NCBI GenBank assembly: GCA_902494605.1
Contig: CABUUG010000047.1
Location: 1-11,955 of the forward strand
Reading direction: 5' to 3'
Length of the DNA: 11,955 nucleotides
Source of the DNA: an uncultured Collinsella sp.
GTDB lineage: Bacteria > Actinomycetota > Coriobacteriia > Coriobacteriales > Coriobacteriaceae
Shown here: positions 1-5,133 of the stretch, in pieces
How the letters are laid out: each line of letters begins with the position of its first letter
Numbering within the stretch: position 1 is the first letter of the stretch
Made by a program: the position numbers and the translations under genes
Notes under the pieces: generated by a model
What the model saw: the letters and a program-made list of their open reading frames with translations, nothing else
Databases searched by the model: none
What the model was told of the DNA's origin: nothing

Positions 1-540
1 AACTTATTAGAAGAAGTCTCGTCTCATTCTGCTGAAATCGACGCACTTGCAATCTCCATATTCAGTGATCGACCAAACTTTGACATGCTTAATCCAATCG
101 TTCACCCATTGGCAGAGGACGAGGAGCGTTTTTACCCCAAAGAAGTTGAGTCTCAACGCTCATATGAAAAACTGTTCGGAGATTATTACGAAATGGTTAC
201 CGTGTATATAACCACTCATGACCTTTCCAATTTGTGGAAAAAACGACTCAACGGTCTCAGTAAACTAACTGACATGCTTCGCGATCAGCGAAATAAAGTT
301 TTCGCCCATAGCGACATAGAAGCACTGAATTATGATGAGCTTGTTAGGCGACTTCCTTTAACTTTCAGCGAAATTCAAAAACTAATCGACTTCGCACTCG
401 ATCTAACAATCGAATTATTCGCCAAAATTACTGGTATTGAAAAAGATCGATTGCCCAAGAACTACAGCGATATACAAGGCCTCCTAAAATATGCGGAGGT
501 TGGCATGGAGGCTGTTGAGCAGCATTTGGGTAATCTATAG
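1..540 (+). CDS. HEPN-domain protein, AbiU2-like (5' end outside window)
   Basis: The reading frame is open from the first base, so the gene starts upstream of the window; the ATG at 85 is internal or an alternative start. The visible 179 residues are mostly charged alpha-helix. Window codons 97-103 read RNKVFAH, preceded by LRDQ and followed by SD. This fits the HEPN ribonuclease signature (R, polar residue, 4-6 residues, H) and resembles the AbiU2-like branch, where the R...AH.D block sits in the middle of the protein. HEPN proteins of this type are usually RNases of toxin-antitoxin or abortive-infection systems; that role is known for the family and only inferred here. No partner is visible downstream, so any partner would lie upstream. 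The gene is AT-rich compared with the core genes after 7 kb, which suggests acquisition. The family call rests on the motif alone. Confidence 0.6.
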   Translation, partial: NLLEEVSSHSAEIDALAISIFSDRPNFDMLNPIVHPLAEDEERFYPKEVESQRSYEKLFGDYYEMVTVYITTHDLSNLWKKRLNGLSKLTDMLRDQRNKVFAHSDIEALNYDELVRRLPLTFSEIQKLIDFALDLTIELFAKITGIEKDRLPKNYSDIQGLLKYAEVGMEAVEQHLGNL

Positions 541-544
541 GATC

Positions 545-580
545 CAAGCGCCTGCAAGTAGTTAAGCATGCGGGCGCTTG
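545..580 (+). repeat. Hairpin just after the HEPN gene
   Basis: CAAGCGCCTGCA (545-556) pairs with TGCGGGCGCTTG (569-580) through 12 positions with one G-U wobble, around a 12-nt loop. It begins four bases after the stop codon. No T-run follows, so it is not a classical intrinsic terminator; it may protect a 3' end or aid termination. Beyond it, 581-748 shows nothing I can assign. Confidence 0.45.
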
Positions 581-748
581 AATCGGAAGACGATCCTTGA
601 CATAAAGTCCGACCATCGCACAATGACGGTTTTCCATGCAAAAAAAGACATTGAAGTGTGAGGTGGTTCAAATCTCAGTAATACAAATAATCAGCAGTTC
701 AGGTCTTGTGGGAATAATTCAATTCGCATCACGTTGCATCTAAGCGGC

Positions 749-770
749 TGTTTATACTTGGATATAAACA
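749..770. promoter_or_regulatory. Palindromic operator candidate upstream of the small gene at 785
   Basis: TGTTTATA (749-756) and TATAAACA (763-770) form a perfect 8-bp inverted repeat with a 6-bp spacer. It lies two bases before the AAGGAGG ribosome binding site (773-779) of the gene at 785. Position and symmetry suit a dimeric repressor site, possibly for autoregulation by the module. TATACT or TATAAA within it could serve as -10, but I see no convincing -35 at 17 bp. Confidence 0.45.
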
Positions 771-784
771 CTAAGGAGGCAGCA

Positions 785-1051
785 ATGCTTTGGAGCTATG
801 TTCAGCTAGATGACGGCACTCAGTTTGCCTACTCAGAAACACGAGACGACGGGACCGTTCGCGTAGCCGTCGAGCGCCCGGTTGATTTTGGTTTTGACCA
901 TGCAGAATGCTTTCTACCTGCGGTCAAATGGTTTAACGTCGAAGGATTTTCTACTGACGATCTGGATTTTTTGACCGAGTTCGTTAGATCAAACGCTCCG
1001 TTTATCTTCGAGCTTGCAGAACGGCAAAAAGCTGGACCTGCGGTGGCATAA
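785..1051 (+). CDS. Small antitoxin-like protein (MxWSYVQ family)
   Basis: An 88-residue acidic protein with no family I can name. The ATG at 785 is chosen because AAGGAGG lies at 773-779; an upstream start at 734 would run through the palindrome and has no such site. The N-terminus reads MLWSYVQLDDG. The protein resembles the gene at 3342 at both ends: the first 11 residues differ at two positions, and near the C-terminus both have S-x-D-[D/E]-x3-L-T-x5-N-A-x4-E (S56 to E76 here). The middle part differs. It is followed without a gap by a DUF4160 gene and then a nucleotidyltransferase, and preceded by an operator-like palindrome. This is the layout of an antitoxin leading its operon. Antitoxin function is inferred from size, position and the second copy beside a Doc toxin. 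It does not look like DUF2442, the usual DUF4160 partner. Confidence 0.6.
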   Translation: MLWSYVQLDDGTQFAYSETRDDGTVRVAVERPVDFGFDHAECFLPAVKWFNVEGFSTDDLDFLTEFVRSNAPFIFELAERQKAGPAVA

Positions 1052-1329
1052 CGCCTCGAATTCTTGTTTTTGGACAGTATGTTCTGTTCTTTTGGATCGC
1101 GGAAAACGGAGAACCCGTTCACATCCATGTAGGGGTAAAGAGGGCGGCTGCTAACTCGACTAAGTTTTGGCTCACTAAAAATGGCGGATGCACACTTGCG
1201 AACAACGAGAGCAAGATTCCGGCTAAGGATCTCAGGGATCTTTCAAAACTAATCACCATGAACCATCGATACATTTGTGACAAGTGGCGCGAAACCTTTG
1301 GTGATGATTCCCTGACATTCTATTGCTAA
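1048..1329 (+). CDS. DUF4160 protein lacking a standard start codon
   Basis: A frame absent from ATG-based prediction encodes TPRILVFGQYVLFFWIAENG followed by EPVHIHVGVKR, KFWLTKNGGC and a tail near NHRYICDKWRETFG, ending at TAA 1327-1329. The FFW block, the HIHV motif, KFWL and the terminal W..xF are the DUF4160 pattern, and about 93 residues is a normal length. DUF4160 genes commonly occur in toxin-antitoxin-like pairs; their activity is not established. The frame is open from 988 but has no ATG, GTG or TTG before the conserved core. The expected start, just before T-P-R-I, reads ATA at 1048-1050 and overlaps the upstream TAA (1049-1051). An ancestral ATGA overlap changed to ATAA would explain this. 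The gene may use AUA weakly through translational coupling, or may be silent; otherwise it is intact. Confidence 0.7.
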   Translation: MTPRILVFGQYVLFFWIAENGEPVHIHVGVKRAAANSTKFWLTKNGGCTLANNESKIPAKDLRDLSKLITMNHRYICDKWRETFGDDSLTFYC

Positions 1330-1343
1330 ACCGCAATTGAGCC

Positions 1344-1658
1344 ATGATTACGCTTGTCGACATACCCGCTGTCGGCTCTCGCGTGTTACCTCACTACGAC
1401 GTTCATGAGGCATATCTATTTGGATCCTTCGCTCGTGGCGAGCAAACACCCGAAAGCGATATCGACTTGCGTCTAGTCTGCGACGACACGATGACGTTCG
1501 GCACGCTATATGAACTTTCGCTTGAGCTCGAGATGGAACTTGGGCGAAAGATTGACATAATCACCAACCCACCAGAGCTCATGCGCCCAGCCTTCCGCAA
1601 AAACTCGAGCAGGATGAGGTGCGACTATATGAAGCGACGTAAACGGAACTTGAGCTAA
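1344..1658 (+). CDS. MNT-type minimal nucleotidyltransferase with frameshifted C-terminus
   Basis: This belongs to the Pol-beta fold minimal nucleotidyltransferases (MntA-like). The motif GSFARGEQTPESDIDL spans residues 27-42 with D39 and D41, and D71 in RKIDII supplies the third metal-binding aspartate. Family members commonly act as antitoxins that adenylylate a HEPN toxin, or as solo enzymes. No HEPN gene follows; the one at 1-540 lies on the far side of two genes and is not the usual partner type. From residue 87 the translation turns into an unrelated basic tail. Frame +2 from 1604 reads LEQDEVRLYEAT and stops at TAA 1640-1642, which is how such proteins normally end. One A missing from the run 1599-1603 would explain the change. 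The catalytic core is unaffected. The ribosome binding site is weak (GAG at 1339-1341), so translation may depend on upstream coupling. Confidence 0.75.
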   Translation: MITLVDIPAVGSRVLPHYDVHEAYLFGSFARGEQTPESDIDLRLVCDDTMTFGTLYELSLELEMELGRKIDIITNPPELMRPAFRKNSSRMRCDYMKRRKRNLS

Positions 1659-1729
1659 CGAGCATGGTTGCGAGGTTTCTAGGCACGGCTTGCATCGCTT
1701 CTCCTTCATTTATATGCTTGTTTTAGAGT

Positions 1730-1832
1730 TTGGCCGTAAGGCGCGACCAACGAAATCAAAAGAAGGCCTACCGAGAAGATCTTGGTCGCAGAGCACGACC
1801 AACGCAATCTAAAAAAATGCTCGCCGAGAAGA
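1730..1832 (+). repeat. Imperfect tandem repeat, unit about 51 bp
   Basis: Copy 1 (1730-1779) and copy 2 (1782-1832) align along their whole length with scattered substitutions and one 1-base length difference. Both contain CGACCAACG and end in CCGAGAAGA. Copy 2 contains TTGGTCG (1782-1788) and CGACCAA (1796-1802), a perfect inverted repeat with a 7-nt loop; copy 1 has the same pair with one mismatch. Confidence 0.7.
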
Positions 1833-1868
1833 CGCTTTCGATCGTTCTGGTTGGAGGCGTCTCTTTTT
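1830..1868 (+). terminator. Possible intrinsic terminator
   Basis: AGACGCTTT (1830-1838) can pair with GAGGCGTCT-type bases at 1854-1862, nine pairs including two wobbles, around a 15-nt loop, followed by TCTTTTT. It would end transcripts from the DUF4160/nucleotidyltransferase module before the next operon. It overlaps the broken small frame, and the long loop lowers confidence. Confidence 0.35.
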
Positions 1869-1930
1869 CATACGATATCGAGCCTGCAGTGGAGCCTGGA
1901 ATAGAGTCGACGATTGTTTTTCGTAAACGA

Positions 1931-1975
1931 GTATCGCTCTAGCGATAGTATGTTAAGCTATCGTTAGAGCGATAC
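1931..1975. promoter_or_regulatory. Double palindromic operator upstream of the DUF3990/XRE operon
   Basis: An 18-bp arm (1931-1948) and its inverted copy (1958-1975) match at 17 of 18 positions and are separated by 9 bp. Each arm is itself a palindrome: TATCGCT-CT-AGCGATA at 1932-1947, and TATCGTT-AG-AGCGATA at 1959-1974 with one mismatch. This gives two 16-bp sites, 27 bp centre to centre, ending 16 bp before the ATG at 1992. Paired sites of this size suit an XRE dimer, and the operon's second gene encodes one, so autorepression is the natural inference. The RNA could also fold into a long hairpin, but no T-run follows. Confidence 0.65.
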
Positions 1976-1991
1976 CAATTAGGAGGCTCAC

Positions 1992-2660
1992 ATGGTACTA
2001 TGGCATGGATCTCAGAAGATTATTGAGGTTCCCCAGTTTGGCCTGGGGAAAGTCCATAACGACTATGGACAGGGATTCTATTGCACAGAGAGCCTTGATC
2101 TTGCAAGGGAATGGGCGTGTTCGGGAGACGCCGATGGCTTCGCAAATCGATATGAACTCGATATGGCGGACCTCAACGTTCTCGACCTTTTATCACCGCA
2201 CTATTCAGTTCTACATTGGATAGCGTTGCTCGTTGAGCACCGTTCCTTTCGTAAGGACACTGCTATCGCCGTAGGAACATGTGAATATCTCCACGACCAT
2301 TACTTACCTAGTACCGAAGCTTACGATGTGATTAGAGGATGGCGCGCAGATGATTCGTACTTTAGCTATGCCAGGGCGTTTGTAAACAATACAATCACTG
2401 TCGAACAGTTGAGTCGTGCCATGAAGCTCGGCAACCTAGGGGAGCAGATCGTGCTCAAAAGCGAGCGCGCGTTTAAGAACATTCGTTTTGCTGGATTTGA
2501 ACGTGCGCCGCAAGCTCTGTATGGTCCATTGGCCAAGGAGCGAGATGAGGCGGCAAGGGCGCAGTATCGGGAGTTACTTGCCGAAAACCCGTTTGAGGGG
2601 ATTCGTATCGTCGATATCGTTCGAGAGGGGATGATGGGAGATGACCTGCGCCTACAGTGA
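1992..2660 (+). CDS. DUF3990 protein, predicted ADP-ribosyltransferase-fold toxin
   Basis: A 222-residue protein. The start is set by AGGAGG at 1981-1986. The N-terminus has W4-H5-G6-S7, then HNDYGQGFYCTE (22-33) and a following helix ending in REWA. A later block NLGEQIVLK contains E151-Q152. This HGS ... DYGxGFY ... EQ layout is that of DUF3990, placed in the ADP-ribosyltransferase fold group, in which an H-Y-E-like triad binds NAD. Target and chemistry are unknown for this protein. The gene's last 20 bases overlap the XRE gene at 2641. An effector gene tightly coupled to a DNA-binding partner behind a double operator is typical of a toxin-antitoxin operon; toxicity is inferred from that context. 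No truncation or frameshift is seen. Confidence 0.7.
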   Translation: MVLWHGSQKIIEVPQFGLGKVHNDYGQGFYCTESLDLAREWACSGDADGFANRYELDMADLNVLDLLSPHYSVLHWIALLVEHRSFRKDTAIAVGTCEYLHDHYLPSTEAYDVIRGWRADDSYFSYARAFVNNTITVEQLSRAMKLGNLGEQIVLKSERAFKNIRFAGFERAPQALYGPLAKERDEAARAQYRELLAENPFEGIRIVDIVREGMMGDDLRLQ

Positions 2661-3330
2661 AATGTATCTCGAGGACGCCATGAGAACGCTAGGTGAGGCA
2701 GTCGATTTCGCCCTCTGTGACCAAGGGTTGAATCCACTTGAATTGACGGCAATCCTTTCGAACTCTCTTGAGATGAAGCAATTTGAGCGCGGTGTGCCAC
2801 GCGTTGTCTGCGGCATGTCAGGCGACGAGCTCGCGTGTGAAATTATCGCCCGTGCGGGACTAAAACCCGCCGAATGCAGGGCGATTTATCCCTTCGATCG
2901 TTCCCCGGAATACTGGGCGGGCTGGGTTTTGGCCTATACGCAATGGACGAGCTGCTTGGGTTTTAGCGACCTATTCGAAGTCGCCCCGCTCGATTGGATT
3001 ATCGGGTCGTACCATCCGCTTCACGAAGCACCCGAAGATAAATTCGCTGAGCTTGTCATCAATAAATGGAACAAGGTCCAGGCAGACAGAAAAGGTCTCA
3101 AGGCAGCGCGTAAGGCGACCGGACTGACACAAAAACAGCTCGCAACCCAATCGGGAGTTAAACTCCGCGCTATACAGCTATACGAACAGAACCAGCTCGA
3201 CCTGCGCCGCGCCTCGGTCTCCTCGGCATTGGCGCTCGCAAATGCCCTAGACTGCGCCATCGAAGACCTCATCTGGCAACCGATCGCTCTGGAGTACGAT
3301 TCGCAGACTATTTCGTCTGTAAAGCTATAG
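2641..3330 (+). CDS. XRE-family antitoxin/autoregulator of the DUF3990 module
   Basis: A 229-residue two-part protein. Residues 8-75 form a helical region with SNSLEMKQFERG and GMSGDELACEII, which I take to be the toxin-facing part. Residues about 150-207 are a Cro/C1-type helix-turn-helix: LTQKQLATQSGVKLRAIQLY contains the two key helices and is followed by LALANALDCAIEDLI. The start at 2641 is used because GAGGGG lies 10 bases upstream; ATG 2662 and ATG 2680 (with GAGGA before it) are possible alternatives. It overlaps the DUF3990 gene by 20 bases, so the two are translationally coupled. The protein probably binds the double palindrome at 1932-1974 and represses its own operon. Antitoxin activity is inferred from gene order; the XRE domain itself is clear. 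Confidence 0.7.
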   Translation: MTCAYSEMYLEDAMRTLGEAVDFALCDQGLNPLELTAILSNSLEMKQFERGVPRVVCGMSGDELACEIIARAGLKPAECRAIYPFDRSPEYWAGWVLAYTQWTSCLGFSDLFEVAPLDWIIGSYHPLHEAPEDKFAELVINKWNKVQADRKGLKAARKATGLTQKQLATQSGVKLRAIQLYEQNQLDLRRASVSSALALANALDCAIEDLIWQPIALEYDSQTISSVKL

Positions 3331-3341
3331 AGGAGTCAGAC

Positions 3342-3527
3342 ATGCCTTGGAGCTATGTTCAACAAGATGACGGCGCTGATTGCGTTGCTCAAGAAGATCA
3401 ATCAACTGCGCACGTGGCAAATTCAGCATCACCGATTTTGCTCGACGGCGTCACGTCGATCGACGAAGCTATTCGGCTGACCATTGAGGGTATGCCCAAC
3501 GCACTGAGGCTCTTGGAGAACTCATGA
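3342..3527 (+). CDS. Small antitoxin-like protein paired with Doc
   Basis: A 61-residue protein with an AGAGGAGT ribosome binding site at 3329-3336, 11 bases after the XRE gene. It begins MPWSYVQQDDG, close to the protein at 785; across the first 33 bases the two genes differ at three positions. Its C-terminal helix S39-x-D-E-x3-L46-T47-x5-N53-A54-x4-E59 matches the same pattern in the 785 protein without a gap, while the middle is shorter and unrelated. Its stop overlaps the Doc start (ATGA at 3524-3527), the usual coupling of antitoxin to toxin. It does not look like Phd and lacks the [S/T]xxxE[G/N] inhibitory motif of Fic antitoxins. I infer an unrecognised antitoxin type that neutralises Doc by another fold. 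Confidence 0.6.
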   Translation: MPWSYVQQDDGADCVAQEDQSTAHVANSASPILLDGVTSIDEAIRLTIEGMPNALRLLENS

Positions 3528-4039
3528 TGGCGAACACGAAGCGGGGCACGCATCCGTTCGCGCCGCTCGTGCTCGACGATGCCGGTTCGCTCGAAGCTAT
3601 GGCCGCGGCTGTGATGCGTCTACACAGCACGCTGATGACCGTCGGGCGCTGCTATACGACCGACGCCGCGGGCGACCGTGCCGCACTTGAGCTTGGACGC
3701 GTCGAGTCCGTGCTTGCGGGTGCATTCTGTACGATATTCGGCCAATCGCCGGCCGATCGCTTCGCAGAAATCTTTGACCAGGTTACCTACGTGGCCGATC
3801 ACATGGTTAAGGACCACATCTTTGAGGACGGCAACAAACGCACCAGCCTTGTCTTTGCATTGTCCGTCCTAAGGTTCGCCGGCACTCCGGTCATACTGTC
3901 CGACAGCTCCGAGCCCAAAGATAACCAGTACTACGCCTGGATCCAGGACCTCGTTTCCGGAATCCGCTATCGCGCCGATCTCGCGGAAGAGCTTAGGCGA
4001 AATTACGTTGTGTGTCACGACTGCGCTTCGCCCGTATAG
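3524..4039 (+). CDS. Doc/Fic-family toxin
   Basis: A 171-residue protein with the Fic/Doc core HIFEDGNKRT at residues 98-107: catalytic H98, acidic D102, the G-N anion-binding turn and K105-R106. The hydrophobic helix SLVFALSVLRFAG follows, as in P1 Doc, which phosphorylates EF-Tu; other Fic proteins transfer AMP. The sequence gives no reason to choose between these, but the length and the short form of the motif favour Doc. The start ATG 3524 has GGAG at 3515-3518 and overlaps the previous stop; ATG 3527 is the next codon. I see no inhibitory [S/T]xxxE[G/N] helix at either end, so control should come from the upstream protein. No terminator is evident in the 45 bases after it. Codon use here is already more GC-rich than in genes before 3.3 kb. 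Confidence 0.8.
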   Translation: MMANTKRGTHPFAPLVLDDAGSLEAMAAAVMRLHSTLMTVGRCYTTDAAGDRAALELGRVESVLAGAFCTIFGQSPADRFAEIFDQVTYVADHMVKDHIFEDGNKRTSLVFALSVLRFAGTPVILSDSSEPKDNQYYAWIQDLVSGIRYRADLAEELRRNYVVCHDCASPV

Positions 4040-4084
4040 AATCAAACCATCCGCACGCTGGTAATTGAATGGATTGGACACCGC

Positions 4085-4873
4085 ATGGAACTCCCCAGCA
4101 CTCTTTGCAGCAATGTGTACGACTTCGCGTTTTGCCCCGAGCCCTGCTACGACCGTCTGGTCGACCTCGCCGACCCCGAGGACTGGGGTCCCAGCAACCG
4201 CATCCTCAAAAACTACCTGTCGTTTTCGTTTAGCCGCGCGGTGTTCCTCACCGAGCGCGACGTGGACCAGACCGCACCGTCCAACCTGCCGCTGGTGTTT
4301 GACGACGACCGCTGCCTGTTTAACACCGGCCTGTACACACGCCGTTACGAGACTATCTACGGCCTATTTGAGCCCAACACCAAGCCCGATGCGCGCCAGC
4401 GCTGGTTTTTGAAGGGCTTCTTTAAGGAAAGCGACCCCATGCTGGTCTCGTTTGAGTACCTGCCGTGCCGCGTGCGCTTTGCCGAGGACCCCTCCGAACT
4501 GGTCTTTGACTACCGCCTTCCCATCCGCTCCAACATCGACCACATTCTGGGCGACGAGGAAAACCTTACGCGTATTCCCGCCAGCCTGATGGGGGAGGGC
4601 AACTCGCTGCTGCTGCGCCGTGCCTTTGAGGGCGCCGTCGTCGAGGCCGCCCGCCGCGCCGCAGCCAACTACACGCTCGCGGTGCCGCAGTTCTACGGCG
4701 GCCGGATCCAGCTACTCCTACCGCTGTGCCTGACCGGCGACAAGCCCGAGCTGGCGCTGACCATCCAGCGCGAGGATGGCTTCTACGCCGCGCGCACCTG
4801 TCTCACGCTCGACATGGCCTACAACAACGCACGACTTATCTGCCGCCCCGAGACCTCGTGGATAAAGCGGTAA
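4085..4873 (+). CDS. DUF3825-like protein
   Basis: A 262-residue protein without signal peptide or membrane segments. Features include NRILKNYLSFSFSRA (37-51), DDDRCLFNTGLYTRRYETIYGLF in the first half, W-F-L-K-G-F near residue 107 and a C-terminal basic/hydrophobic region with GGRIQLLLPL and DMAYNNARL. The FNTGL ... YE.IY..F pattern followed by a W-containing block is what I associate with DUF3825, a domain of unknown activity also found fused to nucleic-acid-related domains. The ribosome binding site is poor (TTGGA at 4074-4078). Codon use is strongly GC-biased, like the core genes after 7 kb, so I place the right edge of the acquired toxin region just before it. Family assignment is from memory of the pattern and is moderate. 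Confidence 0.55.
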   Translation: MELPSTLCSNVYDFAFCPEPCYDRLVDLADPEDWGPSNRILKNYLSFSFSRAVFLTERDVDQTAPSNLPLVFDDDRCLFNTGLYTRRYETIYGLFEPNTKPDARQRWFLKGFFKESDPMLVSFEYLPCRVRFAEDPSELVFDYRLPIRSNIDHILGDEENLTRIPASLMGEGNSLLLRRAFEGAVVEAARRAAANYTLAVPQFYGGRIQLLLPLCLTGDKPELALTIQREDGFYAARTCLTLDMAYNNARLICRPETSWIKR

Positions 4874-4961
4874 ATGGTGGTTTAGCTGCTGGTTTGCTGG
4901 TTAGGGCGCTTGCCATGGCGCGGCCGACGCCCACGAATTTACAATCGAGGGCAAAAAGTTC

Positions 4962-4991
4962 TTGGTAAACCACGCGCGGCTATGATAGTAT
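4962..4991 (+). promoter_or_regulatory. Promoter of tRNA-Val
   Basis: TTGGTA (4962-4967) and TAGTAT (4986-4991) are separated by 18 bp and end 20 bases before the tRNA. TATGAT (4981-4986) is an alternative -10 but would leave only 13 bp. The rest of 4874-5011 has no gene. Confidence 0.5.
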
Positions 4992-5011
4992 CTCTTTTGC
5001 CGAAAGGCGAC

Positions 5012-5086
5012 GGGCGATTGGCTCAGGGGTAGAGCATATCCTTCACACGGATGGGGTCACAAGTTCGAATCTTGTATCGCCCACCA
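5012..5086 (+). tRNA. tRNA-Val(CAC), CCA encoded
   Basis: The full cloverleaf folds. Acceptor stem GGGCGAT/ATCGCCC; D-stem GCTC/GAGC; anticodon stem TATCC/GGATG with one wobble; 7-nt loop with anticodon CAC at 5044-5046; T-stem ACAAG/CTTGT around TTCGAAT. Discriminator A and a genomic CCA follow at 5083-5086. CAC reads the valine codon GUG. The 3' end is followed by signs of integration. Confidence 0.93.
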
Positions 5087-5096
5087 TCTAAAGCAT

Positions 5097-5133
5097 AGGT
5101 CAGAGGTGTTAAGCCTCTGACCTTTTTCTTTTT
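5097..5133 (+). terminator. Intrinsic terminator of tRNA-Val
   Basis: A perfect 10-bp stem, AGGTCAGAGG (5097-5106) with CCTCTGACCT (5114-5123), closes a 7-nt loop and is followed by a T-rich tract broken by one C. It begins 10 bases after the tRNA. Confidence 0.9.

Larger units (their letters stand above)
1714..1942 (+). pseudogene. Broken small reading frame carrying a tandem repeat
   Basis: From ATG 1714 one frame reads MLVLEFGRKARPTKSKE and stops at 1810. A second frame reads GRRARPTQSKKMLAEK from 1784 and continues to TAG 1940-1942 with the hydrophobic stretch LSIVLVGGVSF. The two segments are translations of the two repeat copies, lying in different frames. Aligned codon by codon, they differ largely at third positions (GGC/GGT, CGT/CGC, GCG/GCA, TCA/TCT), as expected of a sequence once under protein selection. 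I do not recognise the protein, and no ribosome binding site is visible before 1714. It may be a broken small gene of about 55-60 residues, or a non-coding repeat. Confidence is low. Confidence 0.25.

Noticed and set aside
734..784. Longer N-terminus for the 785 gene
   Set aside because: It would translate through the palindrome and has no ribosome binding site, while ATG 785 follows AAGGAGG and aligns with the start of its relative at 3342.
1..1658. HEPN/MNT two-gene toxin-antitoxin system
   Set aside because: The HEPN and nucleotidyltransferase genes are separated by two genes and about 800 bases, with a palindrome starting a new operon between them. A classical adjacent pair is not supported.
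1730..1868. CRISPR array or a true type III toxin-antitoxin repeat RNA
   Set aside because: Only two imperfect, directly adjacent copies without spacers exist, and the following toxin is not of the ToxN type; kept only as a low-confidence possibility.
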